From NCBI RefSeq assembly GCF_023276655.1, contig NZ_JALGRK010000001.1:515501-579500 (forward strand): 64,000 nt of DNA, written 5' to 3'. The stretch comes from Olsenella intestinalis (GTDB lineage Bacteria > Actinomycetota > Coriobacteriia > Coriobacteriales > Atopobiaceae). Below are positions 25,901-34,100 of the stretch, piece by piece. How positions within the stretch are numbered: position 1 is the first letter of the stretch; every line of letters begins with the position of its first letter. The notes under the pieces were generated by a model, which saw nothing but the letters and a program-made list of their open reading frames with translations, was not told where the DNA came from and searched no databases. The translations under genes were made by a program, and so were the position numbers.

Positions 25901-27959
25901 CCTGCCCGACGCCCCGCCTGCCCCCATCGTCGACTCCGCGACCGCGACCACCCTCGTCGTTCGCGTCGAGGACGGCCAGCAGTACAGCGTCGACGCCGGT
26001 GCCCACTGGGTCACGCCCGCGGCCGGCGCGGCCACCCACGTCTTCGAGGGCCTCACTCCCGGCACCGAGCAGCACGTCGTGACCCGTCTCGCCGAGACGG
26101 ACGACGCCTATCCCTCTCCCGCGAGCCCCGAAGACAAGGTCGAGCTGCCCCTGCTGAAGCTTGACGTCACGACTCCGGAGGCGCTTTATCACACCTATAG
26201 CGGCGAGCCACAGCACCTGGTTGAGGTCGCCCAGGCGCCCGAGGGGTGCGTCGAGGTCAAATACGGCGTCGGAAGCGATGACGACATGGGCTATGTGGAC
26301 GAGCCTCCGCAGGAGACCGTCGTGGGCACCTACCCGGTGCGCGTCTGGTTCGTGGGAGACGACATCCACGAGGACGAGGTCGTCGTCGTCCAGGGCGAGA
26401 TCGTCCGCGCCGACAACGCCTGGACCGACGGCCCTACCGCGCCCGGCTGGGTCGCCGGCCAGGAGCGTCCCGCGCACACGGCCACGGCCAGGTTCGGCAA
26501 CGCCTCCTTCTGGTACGCCCCCGCCGGCTCCGACGAGTTCGTCGCCACGCCGCCCACCGAGCCGGGCGAGTACGTCGTGCGCGCGGCGGTCGACGGCACG
26601 CCCAACTACTTCGGGCTCGACTGGCAGGCGCCCCTCACGGTCGCAGCCGACGCCCTCACCTACCTTCCCAACTCGATCATCGCGATGGGCTCCACTGCCG
26701 CGACCGAGGGCAAGACCGGCGATGCCGTCGCGGCCGCCGGCTGCGACTTCACCTGGCCGCAGCACCGCTTCAAGGGATGGAACACCGCACCCGACGGCTC
26801 CGGCGCCTCGTACCAGCCGGGCGACCCCTTCACGCTCACGGCCGGCGACGACGTGCTCTACGCCCAGTGGGACCCCGTGGGCGAGCTCGCCTACGACGGT
26901 AACGGCGCCGACTCCGGCTCCGTCGAGCCGCGCCTCGGCCGAGCGGGCGACTCCGTGCCGGCAGCGGCCAACGGCTTCGTGCGCCGCGCCTGGCGCTTCA
27001 CCGGCTGGAACACGGCTGCCGACGGGTCCGGCCGCGCCCTCTCCCCGGGCGAGCCGCTCGAGCTCGCCATCAGCGGCAACATTCTCTACGCCCAGTGGGC
27101 GCCGCGCCAGCTCGCCGCGACACTGCCCGAGGGCGCGGTGGCGCCGGGAGTCCTTCCCGCCGAGCCCAGGCCGGCCGTGACCGACGCCGCGGGCGACGGC
27201 CCCGCCCCTGTCGAGGGCGTCGACTACGCGCTCTCCTGGGAGGGCAACGCCGCACCCACCGAGCCCGGCCGGCCCGCCCGCGTCACGGTGACGCCGCTCA
27301 AGGGCGGCCAGTACGAGCTCTCCGAGCCGGTCACCCTCGACTTCGAGATCCCGCGCTCCCTCGGCCGCGTCGTGCAGGAGGAGGTTCCCTCCAACTGGGG
27401 CGGCGCCCGCATCGGCCAGGGCGACGAGGCGATCGCGGCCGCGGTCCCGCTGACCCGCGAAGAGGCGGCCCAGGTCGGCGCCGGCGCGACGGCCTACGTG
27501 AGCGTCTCGGTCACCGACGTGACCAAATCGATCGCCCCCGCCGACGCCGCCCGCATCCACGCGGCCGCAGGCGAGGCGACCCAGCCCGGCGCCTTCCTCG
27601 ACGTCCGCGTCCGCGTCCGCGTGGGCGACGGCGAGGCGCGCGAGGTACACGAGCTCGCAAGCCCCCTGACCGTCGAGCTCTCGCTCCCTGGCGGCCTCTC
27701 CGGATCCGCGGTCGCGGCGGTGGTCCGCGAGCACGACGGCACGGTCCAGGCGATCGACTTCGAGTCCGACGGCGCCGCGCTGCGCGCCTCCTCCGACCGC
27801 TTCTCGATCTTCGAGGTCGCCGTCTCCCCCGACGCGAGGGGCGCTCGCCCGCTCGCCAAGACCGGCGACGCGACCGCGCCCGCCGTCCCCGTGGCGCTCG
27901 CCGCCCTCGCCGTCGCGGCGCTCGCGGCGGCACTCCGCGCGAGGCGTCGCGAGCAGTAG
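19971..27959 (+). CDS. Giant sortase-anchored surface protein 2 (tandem paralogue)
   Basis: 2662 residues with the same layout as protein 1: signal peptide MKRHSTSSKFLAVTLAAAL, a Pro/Glu-rich linker that differs from protein 1, the PAIDETRISENG...FSVYAIVGE domain, InlB B-type repeats, a divergent Cys- and Trp-containing block at about 527-875, repeated beta modules, and the anchor LAKTG at 2628-2632 before a hydrophobic helix and RARRREQ. Long stretches (for example 20,455-21,120 against 12,140-12,805) match gene 1 almost base for base, so duplication is recent or conversion is active. ATG 19971 has the shared GGAGGTACGTGCC spacing. Surface display is expected from the family; the ligand is unknown. 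Confidence 0.88.
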   Translation: MKRHSTSSKFLAVTLAAALVVGFWPQGAVGAAETDPAPAADAATLPAEASSPAEPAAAEPSAEPTEPSPEEPAATEPAPQDSAAEKSAPSADATSGEGESTATPSAGCTSDAASVGDSANEPSAPAAPAIDETRISENGVAVEVHAPEGAFPEGTMLVVREADARDAMAAAEAAGAVRGRATDARAVDVSFVRDGRELEPAGTAPVRVSLRAINAVRGEAFSAIHVRDDGQAEVVDKGATASRADFDATDFSVYAIVGEDIKYQSWEFYNAAGELHFAVSVKTTDYEGADKESQAAQRLAATGVPAVFAGDDTTEFVGWYLKGDDGAWGDAWAGYPDTVSFDGSVTRVYAKYRDKKHYVSYHSAVDSDADGTFDKFPIIHVVEVNAGENLAVSAGTPLFVTPAGTANVGWSTRNGAASSDSDVYGYGGESKLTVDADTDLYPVIEGGYWVTFDSAGGTGIDSQFVSEGKTAKSPSDPTRKGYAFTGWVDEKGEAFDFKTPITTATTLRATWTEAETTYRLRFYLQGAEPKDTIEEDYSFDANYHFEVTATTGQTLSLSADDPAVVQAIADHYTVSGFAYYFVNDAQLQLENAKGLTVAADGSTEFTVYLDRMYYYWGNANFKRRWGQSLEGVFRGLSPSNFNNKKRLKFQCAGYTILWMDYPGNFASATPSGIYGSMAGYGAKDPSLLYCGATFSFSVVNATNLEWKYNRNVYLEKLDSTGEDVQSNYDTVSPQPIFWGDHGEWACNPGYEGFTLLRWSSNVRWINFSGGGRRLVCTFKGSKRSQQYYLWYTRNKHNILWNENGGPDASDLTAIPYQRNLTGTAAPLAGGSGSYVAYDKDPDEEGFVRPTVMTDATGDHWFNGWHKVNTLVDQTYSFDGVTMPDSDIVLYADWTDARCKVTYDLAGGTLAKDAELKNRSASAGEKSATDVLKYGEQATSLSSAQITPPEGSGDLLGWTYESAGQDVTWSFANEVHSDVTLKAVYAPEGATTKSYKITYAAGEDATGTAPTDDNTYLKGATAFMPSGAALRKDGRPFLYWRDASGDAHYAGSRYTVSGDATLTAVYSTEADAASGRTGLTYDYNYGSMSPNTSLASLTADGSATREVYVNQAMDLDEVGYPDVSGATPVGYAFSGWYADAARTSRLGDVIVDASSAAGENRVFAGWTRNAYKVAFDKNDALATGEMAPEDFEYDIAKPLSPLGYSKAGYHFDGWATTAAGDAAYADKAPVTNLTATDGATVTLFATWEANPYHVSFNKGADAASGTMATQDLTYDAAATPLSANAFSNKGRHFAGWATEAGGASAYADKASVQNLTTENDATVDLYATWGDNTFQAAPIEGAFTYDGGAHTPEPRVTGEGGTVLTKDVDYELVYSNNVNAAAATDAAAPTVTVCAKAGGDYQFAPDVTLHFTIGKATWDPVDATKATTTQSIVTATLSGEASAPTDEKSGTLALTDYDGAKPVEYSTDAGATWQDLPADGRLSGLAAGDVSLRYKEDDNHFASAPTVVEVLYGVRGNVTWDYNYAYVEGASMHSAVVNDTPQERSSAGMLYLLAGGAAQTGYPVTVTGATDPGRDATLTHAYGTYSLDGLSKRVSYTLSLKPTVANSAGTSQIETGSYAATQRGDDFDVNYVGVGNFDGKWAVSVESTEADGYADLEGVYVKVFWASRDEAEQQDASLYEVVSQQNDATLGTYCAVSGSGAARAATGSLPVWKLNTDGFPSRYRARIMGFRVGGVDYPCAQDFLSSLESPLYYDAEKDDGSTQGQDPMRVTVSGLAVPMVALDLNDGGATPAAALPEGVANHVLGSPEAAPATAWRVARTAVEAARPAWDGHEFEGWFESASPTATDRLAADVEGLASRKTLYAHWSENQGVPEGLAATRLTAQRDPANDAVLTDGSGAPLTNDDGTITGVTDAMEWRRRADDGTWPDAWTRVGAGEKSVAGLSADTYQVRYAATEATDAAWARNVGEPAEVVVSAKSLPDAPPAPIVDSATATTLVVRVEDGQQYSVDAGAHWVTPAAGAATHVFEGLTPGTEQHVVTRLAETDDAYPSPASPEDKVELPLLKLDVTTPEALYHTYSGEPQHLVEVAQAPEGCVEVKYGVGSDDDMGYVDEPPQETVVGTYPVRVWFVGDDIHEDEVVVVQGEIVRADNAWTDGPTAPGWVAGQERPAHTATARFGNASFWYAPAGSDEFVATPPTEPGEYVVRAAVDGTPNYFGLDWQAPLTVAADALTYLPNSIIAMGSTAATEGKTGDAVAAAGCDFTWPQHRFKGWNTAPDGSGASYQPGDPFTLTAGDDVLYAQWDPVGELAYDGNGADSGSVEPRLGRAGDSVPAAANGFVRRAWRFTGWNTAADGSGRALSPGEPLELAISGNILYAQWAPRQLAATLPEGAVAPGVLPAEPRPAVTDAAGDGPAPVEGVDYALSWEGNAAPTEPGRPARVTVTPLKGGQYELSEPVTLDFEIPRSLGRVVQEEVPSNWGGARIGQGDEAIAAAVPLTREEAAQVGAGATAYVSVSVTDVTKSIAPADAARIHAAAGEATQPGAFLDVRVRVRVGDGEAREVHELASPLTVELSLPGGLSGSAVAAVVREHDGTVQAIDFESDGAALRASSDRFSIFEVAVSPDARGARPLAKTGDATAPAVPVALAALAVAALAAALRARRREQ
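21550..22594 (+). other. Divergent block inside giant gene 2
   Basis: Counterpart of 13217-14285. Similar length and the same flanking codons, but different sequence and less AT-rich. It carries its own Cys set (FQCAGY, YCGATF, WACNPGY, VCTFKG) and several Trp/Tyr residues, suggesting a folded variable domain. Confidence 0.75.
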
Positions 27960-28109
27960 GGGAGCGCGACATCCGCGCGTCCTTCGGGGCGGGGTGCCAC
28001 CACGGTGCCCCGCCCCGTCACGTTCTGCGCGCGTTGGCCGATTGCCGTTCCGCCAGCTGCCCCTATCATGCCGCCCACGCTGCGCATTCTCGACCAATGC
28101 GTGACCTCC

Positions 28110-28137
28110 ATGGGAACATATAGTCAGAATGGGAACA
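28110..28137 (+). promoter_or_regulatory. -10-like element between direct repeats before giant gene 3
   Basis: ATGGGAACA occurs at 28110-28118 and 28129-28137, with TATAGT (28119-28124) between them. This spacing of 19 bp around a -10 suggests a regulator site. The intergenic 28006-28177 contains nothing else obvious. Confidence 0.45.
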
Positions 28138-28177
28138 CGCTGCCCATCCCACACGCTGACGCATGGAGGTACGTGCC

Positions 28178-31100
28178 ATGAAGCGCGATACGACCACATC
28201 AAGGCTCCTCGCTGCGGTCCTCGCCGTGGCGATGGTCGCGAGCCTCTGGCCGCAGGGTGCCGTGCGCGCCGCCGATGCCTCGCCCGATCCCACGGCCGCC
28301 GAGCAGGCCACCGCCGCGGAGCCCGTCCCTGCCGACGAGGCTACCCCCACCGCGGACGTCACCACAACGGACGACGCGCAGTCCCCGGACGACGCGCAAC
28401 CCGCCGACGCCACCGACGCCACCGCTCCTGCCCCGGACGTTTCCGCCGCCGAGAAGAGCGCGCCGCCTTCCGAGCCAGCGCCTGCTGACGGCACGCCCGC
28501 CGCGGCCGCGAGCCCTGACCCCGCGGCGCAGCCGGCGGCCCTCGTGGACCCCTCCTCCGCCACCGAGCCCGCTACCCCTGCCGCCCCCGCGATCGACGAG
28601 ACCCTCATCGCCGCCAACGGCGTCGTAGTCGAGGTCCATGCTCCCGAGGGCGCCTTCCCCGAGGGCACCACGCTCGTCGTGCGCGAGGCCGACACGCCCA
28701 CGGCCATGGCCGCCGCTGACGCCGCGGGCATCACCGACGGACGCGCCGTAGACGCCCGAGCCGTCGACGTCTCCTTCGTGCGCGACGGCCGCGAGCTCGA
28801 GCCGGCCGGCGGCATCCCCGTGCGCGTCTCGCTGAGGCCCATCTCCGCGGTTCGTGGCGAGTCCTTCTCGGCCATCCACCTTCGCGACGACGGCACCGCC
28901 GAACCCGTGGCCTCCGCCACCGCGAGCCGCGCCGACTTCGACGCGACCGACTTTTCCGTCTACGCAATCGTCGGCGAGGCCGACAACGTCAACGTTTTCG
29001 AGCGCGTCTGTGTCTCCTTCCGCGCGGCCGGCTCCGTCGTCTCCACCCAGTCGGTCCGCCTTGGCGACACGCTCGAGGCGCCTATCCCGCCCACGGCGTC
29101 TGACGCCGACAAGATCTTCGACCACTGGCAGGTCGGCAGCCTCGACCTCACCGGCTACCTCGGCCGCGCGCTTTCGGTCGACGACATCCACGCCATCGCC
29201 GCCGCGGGCTCTGCCGCCTTCGACGGCTACAACGTCGCTCAGGTCACGGCCGAGGCGAGCTTCTCAGACGCGCGCACCGTGCGCTTCCACCAGTACCCCC
29301 ACGCCGACGTCGAGCACCAGGGCGTCGTCGCGTCCTCCATGCTCGCCCAGAGCAACGGCGACGGCGGCTATTCCGTCGACCTCTCCACGGTCACGTACTC
29401 GCCCATCTCCGCGTCGGCCAGCGTGCAGATCACCAAGTGGGAGCTCTGGAGCGACGGCGCGACGGAGCCGTCGCAGTCCTACGGCGTGGACGAGAAGATC
29501 ACGGTCTCGGGCGAGACGGACTTCTACCCGCACCTCGCCGAGGGCTTCTGGGTCTACTTCGACACGGGCGACGCGCCCAGGGTCGGCTCCGAGTTCTTCG
29601 TCGATACGGGCGAGGGCGCCACGGTCCCGGTCGCGGACCTTCCCGAGGCGACGTACGCCGGCTATGCCCTCGAGGGGTGGTTTCGCACGCGCACGGGCGA
29701 CGCAGAGACTGGTTACACCTACTCCGACCAGGTGACTGAGGACCTCACGCTCACCTCAGACATCACGCTCTACGCCAAGTGGGTCCAGTCCACCTCGCCC
29801 TTCAAGGTCGTCCGCTGGGTCGAGGGCGCCGAGGGCGGCCCCGGCGAGGGCATCTATACTTTCCTCGACTCCACCACGATCCAGGGAACCACCGGCGCCA
29901 CGGCGACGGTTACGCGCTCGGGCAGCAACTTCAACGTCGCCTACGGCGGCACTTCGAGCAACTACGCTGTCGGTAGGTACGATCCCGTTCCCGAGAAGAG
30001 CGACGCCTCGGCCGTCATCGAGAACGACGGCTCAACCATCCTCAACCTTTACTACTCGCGTCGCTGGTGGGTCATCCACTTCCGCTCGAGCTCTGGCGGC
30101 GCGGATCTCCATGTCGGGAAGTTCAAGTGGGGCCAGTACATCGCCGATGAGATGAATGCCTCGGCGTATGGGAACTGGTACAGGGGCTGCAACACGCACC
30201 TCCGCTTCCTGAACGGAAAAAGTGATCTCATGTACGGCCTCTCGGGCCACATTTCGAAGTACGTCGAGATGCCCTACAGCAACGACGGAACGGGCACGCA
30301 CTATCGCAACTTTCCCGCCGGGTGGGAGACGGCGAACCTCCTCGAGTTCTATCGCGAGGCCTCCCCGGGCGGCGCCTATGACAAGCAGGTCACCGACAGC
30401 GCCGGCAGATCATACAACGTCAAGCTCTACAGCTCGACCACGATGGCAAAAGACATCAGCCTCCAGTTCGACAACTACACCGGCTACCATGCCTATCGCA
30501 TGAACCACAAGGGCGGTGTTCGTTACATCGGAGACGGCGATAACGGGTCACAGCGAATGGCCGCTGGCACCATATACGACGTCAACGGCAACAAGAAGAA
30601 TGGCGTCCAGGTCTTCTACAAGCTCAAGACCTACAGCATCTCGTTCGACACGCGCGGCGGAGAGGCGATCGGCGCGCGAAGCATCAAGTTCACCTATCCC
30701 ATCATCGACGTCATGCCCGACACCACGGGCATGACGAAGGTCGGAAGCTACGGTGAGACCCAGACCTTCGGCGGCTGGTTCGAGAGTGTGGCCGATGCAG
30801 AGCATGCGGCCGACCACCCCGAGAAGAGCTTCGATCCCGCTGGCAAGACGATGCATGCCGGCAACATGGTCCTCTATGCGGGCTGGATTGACCCGACGTT
30901 CACGGTCAGCTTCAACTCCGACGGCGGCACCGAGGTGGCGTCCCAGACCGGCCTCAAGGCAGGTTCTTTCGTGGCCGAGCCAGAGACGCCCACCAAGAGG
31001 GTCGGCGGCGTGGACTACACGTTCGTGGGCTGGTACGAGGACGCAGAGCTCACCCAGCCCTGGAACTTCACCGCGGACACGGTGACGAACAAGGACCTCA

Positions 31101-34100
31101 CCCTCTACGCCAAGTGGGTCAAGGGCAGGGAGTACTCCGTGACCTACCACGACGGCGACGCGTCCTCGACGGCCCCCGGCACCTACCGCTACGGCGCGCG
31201 CGTGGCCGTGCCTCCCGCACCAGCCTCCGCACCCGCAGACTTCCTCGGCTGGTCTATGGTGCGCGACGACGCCTCGCGCCTGGTGGGCCAGTCATTCGTG
31301 ATCGAGCACGACACCGACCTGTTCGCCGTCTTTGGCGACGCCCCCGAGGGCTCGGGCCCGGCCGTGACCCTGCACCCCAACTACCCTGAGGGCTCGGCCG
31401 GCGAGGCCTCGCCGGTGACGCTGCGCGCCGAGCGCGCCAACGCCGCCGTGACGCTGCCCTCCTCGGTCGCCGGCGCCGACGCCCCCGGCTGGCACGTCGT
31501 GGGCTGGGCCGCCGGCGCCCCCGCCGCCGAGCCCGACCACGCCAGCGGCGAGTCGGTCGCCGTGGCCTCCGACACCGACCTCTACGCGGTCTGGGGGAGG
31601 AACCAGCTCTCGGCCGAGCTCTCGGCCTCCTTCGCCTACGACGGCGCGCCCCACCGCCCCGAGCCCACGGTCTCGGGCTGGGACGGCTCGGCCCTCGAGC
31701 GCGGCCGCGACTACGAGCTCTCCTGGAGCGAGGACGCCACCTCGGCGGGCGAGAAGGGCGTCACCGTCTCGGGCCGCGGCGCCTACGCGCTCTCCGACCC
31801 GGTCACGCTCGCCTACGAGGTGGTCCCCCGCGCCGTGACGCTCGCGGCCGGCGGCGGCTCGAGCAGGGTGGGCGAGCCGGTCGCGCAGGTCCCCTGGTCG
31901 GTCTCCTCCGGCTCGCTCGTGGCCGCCGGCGACCTCGGCGAGGTGCGCGCCACGACGGCGGCCGACGGCACGGCGGTCGGCACCTGGCCCACGACGGTGT
32001 CCTTCACGCCCAGCCCCAACTACGCGGTGACGACGGTCGACGGCACCTACCGCGTGAGCGCGGCGACGCTCTCCGTCACGGCACGGGGCTATTCGGGCAC
32101 CTACGACGGGGCCTCCCACGCCGCCTCGGCGACGCTCTCGCCCGCGGGCACCGGCGCCCGCGTCTGGTGGTCGGCGGAGGGCCCGCTCACGGGGTCCGAC
32201 TTCTCCTCGAAGGGCTCCCTCGAGCCGCCCTCGCGCTCGCATGCCGGCTCGACGACGGCCTGGTACTGGGTCGAGGGCACCGAGACGCACCGCCCCGACC
32301 CCGAGTCCCAGTCCGGCTCGGTCGAGCTCTCCGTCGCGCCCGCCCCGCTCAGCGCGAGGGCCAACGACTGCTCCGCCACCTACGGCGACGAGGCTCCGGC
32401 CGACCCCGGCGTGACGTGGATCGGCTTCGTCGCGGGCGAGGGGCCCTCCTCGCTCTCGGGTTCCCTGTCCTACTCCTTCGCGTCAGCCGCGGGCGAGTCC
32501 TACCGCGCGGGCAGCCCCGCCGCGGCCTACCGCGTCACTCCCTCGGGCGCCTCCTCGCCCGACTATGCGATCACGTTCCTGCCGGGCACGCTCACGGTGG
32601 GCCGGCGCATCGCCGAGCTCTCGTGGCCCGGCCCCGACGCGCTTCCCTACACGGGCTCCCCGCGCGCCTGCGCCGCGCCCTCCGTCGCCAACGCCCTCGC
32701 GGGCGACGACGTCTCGGTCGACGTCGCGGGCACGGCCTCGGCCACCCACGCGGGCTCCTACGTCGCCGTCGCATCCGGCCTCTCCGGCGCTGCCGCGCGA
32801 AACTACCGGCTGCCTTCCACCGGCCTCTCGCACGCCTGGTCGGTCGAGCGCGCAGCCAACTCCTGCACGGTCGCGATCGACGGCTGGCGCTACGGCGAGG
32901 CGCCGGCCGACCCCGTCTGCGTCGCCGGCTTCGGCGCGTCGACGGCCTCCTTCGAGTACGCCGAGTCGGCCGACGGCCCCTGGTCGCCGACGCCGCCGGC
33001 CCATGCGGGCACCCACTACGTCCGCGCCGTCGTGCCCGGGTGCGCCGACTGGGACGGCGCCACGAGCGCGGCGAGGGCCTTCCGGATCGCGCGCGCCCCG
33101 CTCACGGTCCGCGCCCGCGACTGCTCGACCACCTACGGCGAGAACGCCGTGCCTGCCGGGGTCGACCTCATCGGACTGGTCGCCGGCGACACGCCTGCCT
33201 CTGTCGGCACGACGACGGTGACCATCGCCTTCAACGAGTCCGCCGACGGCACGGGCGCGGCCTACGAGGCCGGTTTCACCGCCGCCCGCATCTACTACGC
33301 CGTGCCCTCCGGCCTCGTCGCGGCCGACTACGACGTGACGTACGAGGCGGGCACGCTCACGGTCAACAAGAGGCCCGCGCGCGTCGCGGCCCGCGACGCC
33401 CAGTCGAAGAAGGGCGATGGCCTTGCCGCGGTCGGCTGGGACGCCTACGGCCTCGCCGCCGGCGACGGCCCCGAGAAAGTCGCCTCCTTCGTCCGGACGT
33501 GGACCGACGCCGTCGCCTCGACGGCTGGGCACTACGCTACGTACGCGGGCTGGGCCGAGGGAGTCACCTCCCATCCCGACTATGAGCTGACCTTCTCCGA
33601 GGGCACCTATACCGTGACCCGCGGAGACGTCAGGGTTGCCGCCTCCGGCTGGTCCGGCACCTACGACGGGACGGACGACGGCAAGGCGGCATCGGTCGCC
33701 CTCTCGAAGTCTACGGGCGAGGCGTACCCGGCTGGCAAGGCCCGCGTCCTGTTCAGCGCGACGATCGACTTCTCCTCTGGGGAGTTCCTCCCGGTCGAGG
33801 ACCTGGCCACGCTCGCAACGGCCGAGGACGTCGAGTCCGATGGGTTCAGGGCCGCCTGGGCGAGGCTCGAGTCTGCGATCGACGACCACCTTGCCGCCGG
33901 CGACGTCTTTGAGACAAGCCCGACGTTCGCGCGCGCCGGCGACCATCCCGTGCACTTCCTCGTCGTCTCCGAGCAGGACGCGCCCGACGTGGTCTGCGGC
34001 GCCGTCTCGGTGGCCGTCGCCCGCGCCGCGCTCGCGGCCCGCGCGAGGGACTGCTCGACCACCTACGGAGAGGGCGCACCGGCCGACCCCGGCTACGTCC

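Larger units (their letters stand above)
19724..28005 (+). repeat. 8.3-kb tandem duplication, copy 2
   Basis: Second unit: purB remnant, perfect terminator, leader, giant gene 2, ending at CCACCACGG (28005), after which the sequence is unique (TGCCCCGCCCCG). Copy 1 instead runs from the same CCACGG straight into the purB tail, so the junction is defined to the base. Confidence 0.9.

Noticed and set aside
11409-28005. Assembly duplication of one giant gene
   Set aside because: The copies differ at many positions, in the Pro-rich linker and in a whole 1-kb block, and the joint carries a purB remnant; a true duplication fits better.
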